Part shown: positions 1 to 8,341 of the stretch, piece after piece
Position numbering within the stretch: the first letter of the stretch is position 1
Layout: each line of letters begins with the position of its first letter
Origin: Solimonas sp.
GTDB taxonomy: Bacteria > Pseudomonadota > Gammaproteobacteria > Nevskiales > Nevskiaceae
Direction: 5' to 3'
Length of the DNA stretch: 38,575 nt
Assembly (NCBI GenBank): GCA_030149365.1
Contig: JASBRP010000047.1
Span: 1-38,575, forward strand
Notes under the pieces: model-generated
The model's input: the letters and a program-made list of their open reading frames with translations, nothing else
The model's database searches: none
Told to the model about the DNA's origin: nothing
Position numbers and translations under genes: made by a program

Positions 1-140
1 TGGGCTTCCATGACCGCGGGGCTGGCGTAGTTCTCGGAGGCGATCAGCTCGATGTGCGCTTCCTGCCGGCCTTCTTCCTTGCGGATGGCAGCGGACAGCT
101 CAGGGTCGAATTCGGCGAGGCTCGGGGCGTTGGTCCACAT
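1..140 (-). CDS. glyA: Serine hydroxymethyltransferase, N-terminal part (runs off the window)
   Basis: The minus strand from 140 encodes [20 protein letters not shown] followed by the [13 protein letters not shown] segment typical of the SHMT N-terminus, and continues past position 1. SHMT is a cytosolic PLP enzyme that converts serine and tetrahydrofolate to glycine and 5,10-methylene-tetrahydrofolate. Only about 46 codons are visible, so the PLP lysine and the rest of the fold are outside the window. It lies downstream of nadA on the same strand, 100 bp away. The gap is filled by a heptamer inverted repeat that would sit in the leader. Identification rests on the very conserved SENY segment. 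Confidence 0.9.
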   Translation of the reverse strand, partial: MWTNAPSLAEFDPELSAAIRKEEGRQEAHIELIASENYASPAVMEA

Positions 141-151
141 GGCTTTCTGTT

Positions 152-232
152 CGGGAATCGGGAATCGGGAATCGGGAATCGTCAACGGAGGCCGGGCTTC
201 TACGATTCCCGATTCTCCATTCCCGATTCCCG
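152..232. repeat. Inverted array of CGGGAAT heptamers with G-quadruplex potential
   Basis: Four exact tandem copies of CGGGAAT (152-179) are followed, after about 25 bases, by an inverted array of ATTCCCG units (205-232) with one degenerate unit near 212-218. The plus strand has four GGG runs separated by AATC, which fits the classical G3N4 quadruplex pattern. The two arms can also pair as a long hairpin. The array lies between the nadA stop and the glyA start. A run of five T (235-239) follows the hairpin on the plus strand, where no gene needs it. Confidence 0.85.
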
Positions 233-240
233 TCTTTTTG

Positions 241-1338
241 TCAGTCGACGACTTCCAGCATCAGCTCCAGCGCCGCCTTGGCGGGCTTGGCGATGTCGGC
301 CGGCACGCGGATCTGGTTGACCACCTTGCCGGTCACCAGGTTGTCCAGGGTCCAGGCCAGATGCTGCGGATCGGTGCGGAACATCGTGGAGCACATGCAC
401 ACGGTGGGCGACATGAACTCCACCTTGACGTCCTTGGGCTTCATCTCGTCCGCCAGGCGGTTCACCAGGTTCAGCTCGGTGCCGACCAGCCAGTGGTCGC
501 CGGGGTTCGAGGCACGCACGGTGCGCAGGATGTACTCGGTGCTGCCGACGAAGTCGCTCTTCTCGCAGACCTGCAGCGCGTTCTCCGGGTGGCTGATGAC
601 CTTGCCTTCCGGGTGACGGCTGCGGAAATTGTCGATGTGCGCCGGCTGGAACATCTGGTGGACCGAGCAGAAGCCCTTCCACAGGATCATCTTGGCGGCG
701 CGGATCGCCTCGGGCGTATTGCCGCCCAGGGGCTTGTTGAAGTCCCAGACGATCATCTGGTCCAGGCCGATGCCCATGTTCTTGGCGGTATTGCGGCCCA
801 GGTGCTGGTCGGGGAAGAACAGCACCTTCTCACGGCGGGCGAAGCTCCATTCCAGCACCGCGCGGGCGTTGCTGGAGGTGCAGACGATACCGCCATGGTT
901 GCCGCAGAAGGCCTTCAGGTCGGCTGCGGAATTGATGTAGGTTACCGGCGTAACCATCTGATCCGGATCAAGAATCTCGGACAGCTCCGCCCAGCACTTG
1001 TTGACCTTGACCAGGTTGGCCATGTCCGCCATGGAGCAGCCGGCCGCGAGGTCCGGCAGGATCACGGAGCGCTGGCCATCGGTGAGGATGTCCGCCACCT
1101 CGGCCATGAAGTGCACGCCGCAGAACACGATGAAGTCGGCGTCCGACTTCGACGCAAGCTGCGACAGCTTCAGGGAATCCCCTGTGAAATCAGCGTGCTT
1201 GAAGACTTCGTTACGCTGGTAGTGGTGCCCGAGTATGCACAGGCGCTTGCCCAGCAGCTTCTTGGCGGCAGTAATGCGTGCGTCGCATTCGCCGTCGTCC
1301 AGCAGATTGAAATGCTCGATCTTGAGCGCGGCAGCCAT
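241..1338 (-). CDS. nadA: Quinolinate synthase A
   Basis: A 365-residue protein of normal length for NadA, which condenses iminoaspartate with dihydroxyacetone phosphate to quinolinate in de novo NAD synthesis. The sequence shows [38 protein letters not shown] and VCMCSTMF. The conserved cysteines in the last three segments are the ones that carry the catalytic 4Fe-4S cluster in the family. Start at 1338 is preceded by GGAGG. A possible -10 box TACAAT lies on the minus strand at 1384-1379 but I see no matching -35. The next pathway enzyme, nadC, is in the same window at 13745 on the other strand; nadB was not seen. Confidence 0.97.
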   Translation of the reverse strand: MAAALKIEHFNLLDDGECDARITAAKKLLGKRLCILGHHYQRNEVFKHADFTGDSLKLSQLASKSDADFIVFCGVHFMAEVADILTDGQRSVILPDLAAGCSMADMANLVKVNKCWAELSEILDPDQMVTPVTYINSAADLKAFCGNHGGIVCTSSNARAVLEWSFARREKVLFFPDQHLGRNTAKNMGIGLDQMIVWDFNKPLGGNTPEAIRAAKMILWKGFCSVHQMFQPAHIDNFRSRHPEGKVISHPENALQVCEKSDFVGSTEYILRTVRASNPGDHWLVGTELNLVNRLADEMKPKDVKVEFMSPTVCMCSTMFRTDPQHLAWTLDNLVTGKVVNQIRVPADIAKPAKAALELMLEVVD

Positions 1339-1387
1339 GTCGGCCTCCAGGCCTGAAAATGCCCGTTATTAGCCAGACATTGTAGCG

Positions 1388-1425
1388 CGCCCGGCCCTCA
1401 ACCACTACCGGTTGAGGGCCGGGCG
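1388..1425. terminator. Perfect 16-bp hairpin between the lipoprotein gene and nadA
   Basis: CGCCCGGCCCTCAACC (1388-1403) pairs exactly with 1410-1425 around a 6-base loop. It starts 5 bases after the lipoprotein stop codon. Neither strand has a T-run after the stem, so it would be a non-canonical terminator, a transcript-end stabiliser or a pause site. Confidence 0.5.
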
Positions 1426-1429
1426 AGAA

Positions 1430-3028
1430 TCACTTGGACAACGTGGCCGTAACCGTCTGCGTCTTGGTGACCGTGGCCCGCTCGTTGGTCGCCTTAATCT
1501 TCACCGTACGATCTTGCAACGGCGTGCCGTTGCTGTCGTCGGTATCAGTGTTCACCTGGAAAGCGGAAATCGCGGTGCCGCCAAGCAGGCTCGGGAGGGT
1601 GACGTTGCTCACGGTAGTGACGCTGCCAATGCCGACCTTGGTTGAACGGGTAGTACCATCATTGGCGAAGGCCTCCCAAACAACATGGCGGGTGATGTCC
1701 TGCTGGAAGCCACCGTCGAAGCTACCTACCGCGCGGAACTGCAGCCGCTTGAACGCCTCGATTTCGGCATCAACCGGAGTTACCGTGATGTCGGTCAAGG
1801 TGGACCGCCGAGCCTTGAAGACGATGGAGGCCGCGGTGGGCTTGCCCTCCCAGCACTTGGACACGTAATCGTTCGGCTTGGGGTCAGGGGTGGGCTCCAC
1901 CTGGCAGAAGCTGAGTGTTACATCTTCGCTCAACTGAGGCGGCGTGGTGCCGGTGCCAGTGCTTCGAGCCTGGATGGCTGTAGGCACGATTGCTCCGGTA
2001 CCGGATGAGCCGATCAGCAGCCCATTTACCGAGATGATCTCCGGCTTGCTTGAAGAGGCCAAGACTTGAGTCGACAAGTCCTGCTCTGGCTCACTGCCGC
2101 CGTCGAAGGTGGCGTAAGCACGCAGGACTTCGGTCGTTTGCGACAGGGGCGTCGTCGCGCTCGTTGAGTCCGGAATGAAGGCCAGTACGTTGCCATTGAC
2201 TGGGGTATCCAACTCGCGTCGCACCAGCAAGCCAGTGGCGGCCTTCACGGTAACGTCGAGCTTCGTATCCTTGATAAAATTGTTACTGTCCGGGCAGGCG
2301 ACCAGCTTCGCTCGCGCCGTACGGGTGCCGGTCTTGGTTGTGTCCTTGACCGCTTGGATGATCGAGGTAGCTTGGCCGCTGATCGATACGAAATTGACTG
2401 GGGCACCCTCGTTCTGCTCTGGATTGTCGAAAGACATCTCGCTAAGCGCCGACGCCAAGTCGGTCTCATATCCATCAAGCGTTCCCACCAGCCTCAACTG
2501 CTGGATGGTGTTGTGATTCATGTTGATGCTGTTGGTTAAAGGATCACCATACTCGACCGCCTGGATGCGGAATGGGCTATCCGGGTCCTGTACCGTCATC
2601 GTGATGCTCTTGCGGACCCCTTTAAAGTCAGCGGTCAAGGTGACCTCGCCCGGCGCTCGGGGCAGCACCACTCCAGACACGGTGTATAGCAGCGGCTGCC
2701 CCGTCTCCGGATCATTCTCAGCGGGATATACCGGAGCTCCGCTCTTGGTGACGACCGCAATGTCCCGATTGCTCGACGTCCAGGTCGAGCGCTCATTGAA
2801 GTTCTCTCTGCCACCATTGGTGAAATCCATGGTGAAATCAAGCTGCTGCGGCACGCAAGTAAAGATCTTGGTTGGCCCGAAGGACGCGGTACCGATACGC
2901 TTATCCACCCGTGCAGTTTTCGGATCCGGTGCTGCGCCGTCGCCCACGCCGTCACAGCCTGCCAGCACCAGTACCGCCGCCGCGAGCACCGCCGCGATTC
3001 CGCCCTGCTTGATTCCCATCTTCAGCAT
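1430..3028 (-). CDS. Predicted lipoprotein with bacterial Ig-like (Big_2-type) domains
   Basis: 532 residues. A lysine-containing N-terminus, a hydrophobic stretch and the lipobox LAGC (22-25) give a lipidated Cys25. The next residue is Asp26, the classical inner-membrane retention signal in enterobacteria. The mature part has repeated Ig-like features: a first module with WTSSNRDIAVV and a final module with ITVTPVDAEI, AVGSFDGG and DITRHVVWEA, which match the Big_2 pattern (spacer, AxGxxxDG, diTxxvxW). Threonine and serine are abundant. A likely alternative start is the ATG at 3019, better spaced from GAGGA. It follows aspS by 19 bp on the same strand. By eye its GC content and codon use are lower than its neighbours. 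A specific function cannot be assigned; such domains usually mediate surface or adhesive contacts. Confidence 0.8.
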   Translation of the reverse strand: MLKMGIKQGGIAAVLAAAVLVLAGCDGVGDGAAPDPKTARVDKRIGTASFGPTKIFTCVPQQLDFTMDFTNGGRENFNERSTWTSSNRDIAVVTKSGAPVYPAENDPETGQPLLYTVSGVVLPRAPGEVTLTADFKGVRKSITMTVQDPDSPFRIQAVEYGDPLTNSINMNHNTIQQLRLVGTLDGYETDLASALSEMSFDNPEQNEGAPVNFVSISGQATSIIQAVKDTTKTGTRTARAKLVACPDSNNFIKDTKLDVTVKAATGLLVRRELDTPVNGNVLAFIPDSTSATTPLSQTTEVLRAYATFDGGSEPEQDLSTQVLASSSKPEIISVNGLLIGSSGTGAIVPTAIQARSTGTGTTPPQLSEDVTLSFCQVEPTPDPKPNDYVSKCWEGKPTAASIVFKARRSTLTDITVTPVDAEIEAFKRLQFRAVGSFDGGFQQDITRHVVWEAFANDGTTRSTKVGIGSVTTVSNVTLPSLLGGTAISAFQVNTDTDDSNGTPLQDRTVKIKATNERATVTKTQTVTATLSK

Positions 3029-3047
3029 TCCTCAGATTTGATGCGCT

Positions 3048-4844
3048 TCAGGCCGGCTTTACCGGCTCCTTGGGATGTACGGTGCTGCGGATGCTCAGTT
3101 CCCTGAGCTGCTTGGCGTCCACCGTGCTGGGCGCATTGGTCAGCGGGCAATGCGCGGTCTGCGTCTTGGGGAAGGCGATCACCTCACGGATGCTCTGCCC
3201 GCCCGCCATCAGCATGACCAGGCGGTCCACGCCGATGGCCAGGCCGCCGTGCGGAGGCGCGCCGAAGGACAGCGCCTCCAGCAGGAAGCCGAACTTCTCC
3301 TGCTGCTCCTCCGTGCCGATGCCCAGCAGGTCGAACACGGCCTGCTGCACGTCTGCCCGGTGGATACGCACCGACCCACCGCCCAGCTCGATACCGTTCA
3401 ACACGATGTCGTAGCCCTGGGACAGGATGGTTCCCGGATTGTTCCGGATTTCGTCGGCGTCGAACTGCTTGGGCGCGGTGAAGGGGTGATGCGGCGAGAC
3501 CCAGCGGCCACCCTCGCGGTCGTCCCACTCGAACATCGGCCAGTCCACCACCCACAGCGCCTTCCAGCCCTGGGCGGTGAGGCCCAGGTCGTTGCCGACC
3601 TTCAGGCGCAGCGCGCCGAGGGCATCGGAGACCACGCCGTGCTTGTCGGCACCGAAGAACAGCACGTCGCCATCCTGCGCACCGGTGCGCTCCAGGATGC
3701 CGGCCAGGGCCGCGTCGTGGATGTTCTTGACGATCGGCGACTGCAGGCCGTCGCGGCCCTTGGCCTTGTCGTTGACGACAATGTAGGCCAGGCCCCGGGC
3801 GCCGTAGATCTTGACGAACTCGGTGTACTTGTCGATCTCGCCACGCGACAGGCGCTCGCGGCCGCCCGGCACGCGCAGCGCGGTGACGCGGCACTTGGGA
3901 TCGTTGGCCGGGCCGGCGAAGACCTTGAAGTCCACGTCACGGACCAGGTCCGCCACGTCGACCAGTTCCAGCGGGTTGCGCAGGTCCGGCTTGTCCGAGC
4001 CGTAGCGCGCCATGGCGTCGGCATAGGTCATGTGCGGCAGCGTGCCCAGGTCCACGCCCAGGACTTCCTGGAACAGTTCCTTCACCAGGCCCTCGATCAG
4101 GGCCATGATCTCGTCCTGCGTCAGGAACGAGGTCTCGACGTCGAGCTGGGTGAATTCCGGCTGGCGGTCGGCGCGCAGGTCCTCGTCGCGGAAGCAGCGC
4201 GCGATCTGGTAGTAGCGGTCCAGGCCCGACATCATCAGCAGCTGCTTGAACAGCTGCGGCGACTGCGGCAGCGCAAAGAACTGGCCCTGATGCGTACGGC
4301 TGGGCACCAGGTAGTCGCGCGCACCCTCGGGGGTGGCCTTGGTCAGGATCGGCGTCTCGACGTCGACGAAGCCCTTGGCATCCATGTAGTTGCGCATGCG
4401 GCGCACCACGTCATGGCGCAGGCGCAGGTTCTTCTGCATCGACGTGCGGCGCAGGTCGATATAGCGGTACTTGAGGCGGATGTCCTCGCCGGCGGTCTCG
4501 TCGTCCGGGTGGAACGGCGGGGTTTCCGCCTTGTTCAGCAGCTCGATCTCCTTGGCCAGCAGCTCGATCTTGCCGGTGGTCAGACCGGCGTTCTCGGTGC
4601 CGGTGGGGCGCGGCCGCACGCGGCCGGTGATCTTGACCACGTATTCCGAGCGCAGCTTGTCGGCCAGCTGGAAGGCTTCCGGGGTATCCGGGTCGAACAC
4701 GCACTGCAGCAGGCCCTCGCGGTCGCGCAGGTCGATGAAGATCACGCCGCCATGGTCGCGGCGGCGGTGCACCCAGCCGGAAACGGTAACGGTCTGGCCG
4801 GTCAACGCTTCGGTGACCTGGCCGCAGTAGTGGGAACGCATCAT
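3048..4844 (-). CDS. aspS: Aspartate--tRNA(Asp/Asn) ligase, non-discriminating type
   Basis: 598 residues, the usual length for bacterial class IIb AspRS. It has an N-terminal OB-fold anticodon-binding domain with [11 protein letters not shown], the motif 2 region [19 protein letters not shown], the bacterial GAD insertion domain, and a C-terminal motif 3 around [13 protein letters not shown]. Numbering from the ATGATG start, residue 31 is His and residue 82 is Gly. In Pseudomonas aeruginosa AspRS, His31 and Gly82 are associated with tolerance of tRNA(Asn), so this enzyme probably also charges tRNA(Asn) with aspartate for repair by GatCAB. Two adjacent ATGs (4844, 4841) are possible starts. 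The open frame extends upstream without a start that fits the family. It lies between fmdB and the lipoprotein gene. Confidence 0.96.
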   Translation of the reverse strand: MMRSHYCGQVTEALTGQTVTVSGWVHRRRDHGGVIFIDLRDREGLLQCVFDPDTPEAFQLADKLRSEYVVKITGRVRPRPTGTENAGLTTGKIELLAKEIELLNKAETPPFHPDDETAGEDIRLKYRYIDLRRTSMQKNLRLRHDVVRRMRNYMDAKGFVDVETPILTKATPEGARDYLVPSRTHQGQFFALPQSPQLFKQLLMMSGLDRYYQIARCFRDEDLRADRQPEFTQLDVETSFLTQDEIMALIEGLVKELFQEVLGVDLGTLPHMTYADAMARYGSDKPDLRNPLELVDVADLVRDVDFKVFAGPANDPKCRVTALRVPGGRERLSRGEIDKYTEFVKIYGARGLAYIVVNDKAKGRDGLQSPIVKNIHDAALAGILERTGAQDGDVLFFGADKHGVVSDALGALRLKVGNDLGLTAQGWKALWVVDWPMFEWDDREGGRWVSPHHPFTAPKQFDADEIRNNPGTILSQGYDIVLNGIELGGGSVRIHRADVQQAVFDLLGIGTEEQQEKFGFLLEALSFGAPPHGGLAIGVDRLVMLMAGGQSIREVIAFPKTQTAHCPLTNAPSTVDAKQLRELSIRSTVHPKEPVKPA

Positions 4845-4933
4845 GTTGGAATCTTTGAGGTTTACGCCGGGCCGAACAATCACGGCAGGGGCGACGGGTC
4901 GCGTAGTGTAACCGTGGGGCCTGTAAACGCGAA

Positions 4934-4954
4934 ACGGCGCCGCAAGGGCGCCGT
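4934..4954 (-). terminator. Hairpin between fmdB and aspS
   Basis: ACGGCGCC (4934-4941) and GGCGCCGT (4947-4954) form an 8-bp stem with a 5-base loop. On the minus strand it is followed by TTTCGCGTTT, a weak T-tract. It lies 30 bases after the fmdB stop, so it could terminate or attenuate read-through into aspS. Confidence 0.5.
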
Positions 4955-4984
4955 CTGCGTGGAAAACCGCGGTTCGCCGGCCGT

Positions 4985-5287
4985 TCAGGCCGCCGTGTCG
5001 GTCTTGGCGGCGCAGGCCGGCTTTTCGCAGCCCGACGGGGTGCAGGCCGCGCCAGAAGCGTCCGAAGAGCCACCCTTGGCGTCCGCCGTCAGGTTCTTCT
5101 TGTTGCCGGACTTGAAGTCGGTCTCGTACCAGCCGCCACCGCTGAGGCGGAAGCCGGCCGCCGAAACGACCTTGGTCAGGGCAGGCTTGCCGCAGGTGGG
5201 GCAAACGGTCTCGGGCGCATCGGAAATGCGCTGCATGATCTCGGTTTCAACTCCGCAATCCTGGCAAACGTACTCGTAAATCGGCAT
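4985..5287 (-). CDS. FmdB family zinc-ribbon protein
   Basis: 100 residues. The N-terminus [12 protein letters not shown] with Cys8 and Cys11, and a second pair CPTC at 29-32, form the zinc ribbon that defines the FmdB/putative regulatory protein family. The [13 protein letters not shown] segment is also typical. The low-complexity tail contains three further cysteines ([12 protein letters not shown]), an unusual but not unknown extension. Genes of this family often precede aspS in gammaproteobacteria, as here. The biochemical role is not established. GAGG lies 5 bases before the ATG, and a good sigma-70-like promoter is present upstream. Confidence 0.92.
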   Translation of the reverse strand: MPIYEYVCQDCGVETEIMQRISDAPETVCPTCGKPALTKVVSAAGFRLSGGGWYETDFKSGNKKNLTADAKGGSSDASGAACTPSGCEKPACAAKTDTAA

Positions 5288-5330
5288 GGCAACCTCGATG
5301 AAACGGTGAAAAACGGCAACGGGCGCGGAG

Positions 5331-5358
5331 GCTATAGGGTCCGGCGGGGGCTTTTCAA
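5331..5358 (-). promoter_or_regulatory. Predicted sigma-70 promoter of fmdB-aspS
   Basis: On the minus strand TTGAAA (5358-5353, 5 of 6 consensus bases) is followed after 16 bases by TATAGC (5336-5331, 4 of 6). The predicted start is about 40 bases before the fmdB ATG. The spacer overlaps the hairpin that follows the histidine kinase gene. Confidence 0.5.
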
Positions 5359-5369
5359 GGCCCCGCCGG
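5341..5369 (-). terminator. Hairpin after the ETR1-like histidine kinase gene
   Basis: CCGGCGGGG (5341-5349) pairs with CCCCGCCGG (5361-5369). It begins 4 bases after the kinase stop codon. No T-run follows on the minus strand, so termination efficiency is doubtful. It overlaps the predicted fmdB promoter. Confidence 0.4.
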
Positions 5370-5372
5370 TCT

Positions 5373-6563
5373 TCAGCTGACGTCCGGCGGCGTGATCTTG
5401 GGGTTGCGCAGGGTGGCCGGCTGCACCGGGAGCTGGATATGGAACTCGGCGCCCTTGGGGCGGTTTTCCGCCCAGATCTGGCCGCCGTGGTAGGCCACGA
5501 TCTTGCGGCAGATGGCCAGGCCGATGCCGGTGCCCTCGTATTCGTCCGGGCCGTGCAGGCGGCGGAACACCGCGAAGATGTTCTCCAGCTGGTCGGCCGG
5601 GATGCCGATGCCGTTGTCGATCACGGTGATGTGCCAATCGTCCTTGCGGCGGTCGCAGTAGACCTCGATCACCGGCTTGCCGCCCGGGGGCTGGAACTTG
5701 ATGGCATTGCCGACCAGGTTCTGGAACAGCTGCTGCAGCAGGCTGTGATCCGCGGTGATCTCGGGCAGGTTCTCCGCCAGCAGCGTGGCTCCGGAGCGCT
5801 CGAACTCGCTTTCCAGTGCCTTGCGCGCCTTCTCCAGGGTACTGCCCAACGGCTTCTTCTCGAACGGCGAGTCGGTGCGGCCGACGCGCGACAGCGCCAG
5901 CAGGTCGTTGATCAGGGTCTGCATCTGCCGCGTGCCCTGCTCGATGAATTCGAGGAACTCCAGGGCGTCGCCGTCCAGCTTGCTCTTGTAGCGCTGCGCC
6001 AGCAGGCGCGAGAAGCCGGAGATGTTGCGCAGCGGCGCCTGCAGATCGTGCGAGGTGATGTAGGCGAACTGCTCCAGCTCCGCCGACGCGCGCTTCTGCT
6101 CGGTCAGGGACTTGCGCAGGTTCCGCTCGGCCGATTCGCGCAGCAGTATCTCTTCCTGCAGCCGGTGGTTGGACTCCTGCAGTTCCTGCGGGGAGCGCAT
6201 GGCCAGCAACTTGGGCACCAGCGGGATGATCGCCAGCGCGGTCGCCAGCGACACCAGGGCCGTCAGGGCCTTGATCCAGCCTTCCAGGTAGTAGACCGGG
6301 TGCCAGATGGTAATGATGCCGAAGACATGGGTGATGCCACAGAGCGTGATGAAGGCCGCGAACAGCGCGATCGCCCAGTTGAAGCTGATGCGGTTCCGGT
6401 AGCGCCGCAGGAAGTACGTCATCGTCACCGGGATCATGAAGTACGCCAGGGCGATGGTGAGATCGCCCAGTACGTGCAGCAGGATCAGGTCCTGGCGCCC
6501 GACAAAGCAGAACGCATGCGGCATCAGGGGCGTAGGGTCCAGCCAGCTCAGCAGAACGTTCAT
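5373..6563 (-). CDS. Histidine kinase with an ETR1-like (ethylene/copper-binding-type) membrane domain
   Basis: 396 residues. Residues about 26-120 form three membrane helices with GDLTIALAYFMIP (Asp34, Tyr41, Pro45) and FAAFITLCGITH (Cys75, His79). This matches the plant ETR1 ethylene-binding domain, where the equivalent Cys65 and His69 hold Cu(I) and Asp25 and Tyr32 are conserved. A coiled linker (125-165) leads to a HisKA domain with the H-box SHDLQAPLRN (His172). The ATPase domain follows, with the N-box QNLVGNAIKF and the G-boxes DNGIGIP and GTGIGLAICRKIV. There is no GAF or PAS domain between sensor and kinase. The start overlaps the stop of the REC-GGDEF-EAL gene by 4 bases, so it is the last gene of a three-gene operon. 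Ligand identity is inferred only from residue conservation. The phytochrome-like kinase type commonly works with Rcp1/CheY-like regulators such as the one encoded first in this operon. Confidence 0.9.
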   Translation of the reverse strand: MNVLLSWLDPTPLMPHAFCFVGRQDLILLHVLGDLTIALAYFMIPVTMTYFLRRYRNRISFNWAIALFAAFITLCGITHVFGIITIWHPVYYLEGWIKALTALVSLATALAIIPLVPKLLAMRSPQELQESNHRLQEEILLRESAERNLRKSLTEQKRASAELEQFAYITSHDLQAPLRNISGFSRLLAQRYKSKLDGDALEFLEFIEQGTRQMQTLINDLLALSRVGRTDSPFEKKPLGSTLEKARKALESEFERSGATLLAENLPEITADHSLLQQLFQNLVGNAIKFQPPGGKPVIEVYCDRRKDDWHITVIDNGIGIPADQLENIFAVFRRLHGPDEYEGTGIGLAICRKIVAYHGGQIWAENRPKGAEFHIQLPVQPATLRNPKITPPDVS

Positions 6564-8341
6564 GCGACAGAGGTCTCGGCAGCGGGCCGGCGGCGACCAG
6601 CACCCCCGCGAAGGTAGTCGGCCAGCGCCTGGCTGGCCAGCGGCGGACAGGGCCAGAAGCCCTGCACATAGCGGAAATCCAGGCCGGCAAAGCCCTCCAG
6701 CTCCTCACCCGATTCGATACCGGTGAGGAACACCTGCAGTTGCAGGGCCGAAGCCGCGGCCAGCAGCCCCAGCAGGAAGCGGTGCGGCGTGCTATTGCGG
6801 CCCTCGCGAGCGGCGGCGCGCAGCAGCCGGCGGTCCAGCTTGACGCCGGCGACGGCCGGCGAAGCCAGGGCGTGCAGGTCGCCGTTACCCGGCAGGAAGC
6901 CCTCCAGCACGATCGCAAAGCCGGCCTCGCGGAAGCGCTCCGCCGGCACCGCCAGGCGGCCGTCGGAGGTTCCCATGACGGCGGCGTCTACCTCCAGCTG
7001 CACCTGGTCCGGCCGGATGCCCTCCTCCGCCAGCACCGCCACCAGGCGCTCCGCCTGCTGCGGTGCCTGCAGCTCGGCGCCCGAGAGATTCAGGGCCAGC
7101 AGGCCCGGCGCCAGCCCGGCGTCACGCCAGCCGCGCCAGTCGCGCGCCGCCATGCGCGCCAGCTCCAGGCCCAGCTCGGGCATACGCCCGCCGCGCTCCA
7201 GCATGGGCAGGAATTCTGCCGGCAGCAGCAGGCCTTCCGGACGGCGCCAGCGCAGCAGCGCCTCGATGCCGGCCACGTCGCCGGTACCGTAATGCAGCCA
7301 AGGCTGGAAATGGATCTCGAAACCACCCTCGGCAACCGCCTTGGCCACGTCGGCACCGAACTGCCCCGACAGTTCGGCATCGGCGGCGCCGAACTCGTCG
7401 GGCAGCGACAGCACGCCGCCGCCGCTGCCCTTGGCGCGGTACATGGCGGCATCGGAATGGTGCAGCAGTTCCTCCAGCGTCTCGCCGTGCTCCGGATAGA
7501 GCGCGATGCCGACGCTGCAGCCCACCGAGACCGCCCGCCCCTCGATGCTCTCGATAGCACGGATGCGCTCGACGATGCGCTCCGCCACCTCGCGGGCACG
7601 GGCCAGCTCGCCGATGGAGGACAGCAGGATCGCGAATTCGTCGCCGCCGATGCGCGCCAGGGTGTCGCTGTCGCGCACCGACTCCCGCAGGATCTGGGCG
7701 ATGCGCAGCAGCAGGGCGTCGCCCACGGCATGGCCATGGCGATCGTTGACCGCCTTGAAACGGTCCAGGTCCAGGAAGCAGATGGCAAAGCGCCGGGCCT
7801 GGGCCGTGGCCAGGTGCTGGCGGGCGCGCTCCTCGAACAGCTTGCGGTTGATCAGCCCGGTGACCGGATCGTGGCTGGCCTGCTCGAACTGGCGCGCGCT
7901 GCGCTCCTCCAGCTCGCGCACCTGCCGGCTGCGCTCCAGGGCGTGGCGCACCACCTTGAGCAGGCGCTCGCCCTCGTACTGGCCCTTGACGACATATTCC
8001 TGGGCGCCGAGCTGCAGCGCCCGGATCGCCGAGCTTTCGCAGTCCAGGCCGGTGAGCACGATCACCGCCAGCTGCGGCGCCAGGCTGCGCAGGCGCTCGA
8101 CGTTGGCCAGGCCCTGCCCGTCCGGCAGGCCCAGGTCCAGCAGGGCGCAGTCATGCGGATTGCGACGCAGCTCCTCCTCGGCGTCGCCGATGCTGCGCAC
8201 CGTCTTGAGCACCAGCTCGCCACGGTCGATGGCCTCGCGCAGCGACTCCTTCAGCAGGCGCGCGTCCGCCGGCGAGTCCTCGACCGCTAGGATCGAGAAC
8301 GGAGCAATGGCAGGTGGTTGCGGGGCTGCGGACACGCTCAC
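6560..8341 (-). CDS. Response regulator with active-type GGDEF and degenerate EAL domains
   Basis: 593 residues from the GTG at 8341, which overlaps the stop of the upstream regulator in GTGA. A longer frame exists but begins at TTG (8380), well inside the upstream gene. A receiver domain (16-135) has the acidic pair ED (21-22) and the phospho-acceptor Asp69 in LLDLGLPDG. The GGDEF domain has the intact motif GGDEF (232-236) and, five residues earlier, RDSD (223-226), the RxxD product-inhibition site. The EAL domain (about 335-590) keeps EALLRW (360-365) but has LEGFLPG where active enzymes have DDFGTG and LEVDAA where they have EITE. So it is predicted to make c-di-GMP and not to degrade it. 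It sits between a CheY-like regulator and the ETR1-like kinase, whose phosphorylation output it probably converts to c-di-GMP. Confidence 0.92.
   Translation of the reverse strand: MSVSAAPQPPAIAPFSILAVEDSPADARLLKESLREAIDRGELVLKTVRSIGDAEEELRRNPHDCALLDLGLPDGQGLANVERLRSLAPQLAVIVLTGLDCESSAIRALQLGAQEYVVKGQYEGERLLKVVRHALERSRQVRELEERSARQFEQASHDPVTGLINRKLFEERARQHLATAQARRFAICFLDLDRFKAVNDRHGHAVGDALLLRIAQILRESVRDSDTLARIGGDEFAILLSSIGELARAREVAERIVERIRAIESIEGRAVSVGCSVGIALYPEHGETLEELLHHSDAAMYRAKGSGGGVLSLPDEFGAADAELSGQFGADVAKAVAEGGFEIHFQPWLHYGTGDVAGIEALLRWRRPEGLLLPAEFLPMLERGGRMPELGLELARMAARDWRGWRDAGLAPGLLALNLSGAELQAPQQAERLVAVLAEEGIRPDQVQLEVDAAVMGTSDGRLAVPAERFREAGFAIVLEGFLPGNGDLHALASPAVAGVKLDRRLLRAAAREGRNSTPHRFLLGLLAAASALQLQVFLTGIESGEELEGFAGLDFRYVQGFWPCPPLASQALADYLRGGAGRRRPAAETSVA

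Noticed and set aside
141..240. Glycine riboswitch in the glyA leader
   Set aside because: The leader consists of the heptamer inverted array; none of the riboswitch core motifs are seen.
52..1356. 434-codon open frame on the plus strand opposite nadA
   Set aside because: It is the antisense shadow of a clear nadA in GC-rich DNA and has no family features.
3075..5279. 734-codon plus-strand frame opposite aspS and fmdB
   Set aside because: Low-complexity, Gln/Val/Asp/Arg-rich translation mirroring aspS and fmdB; no domain.
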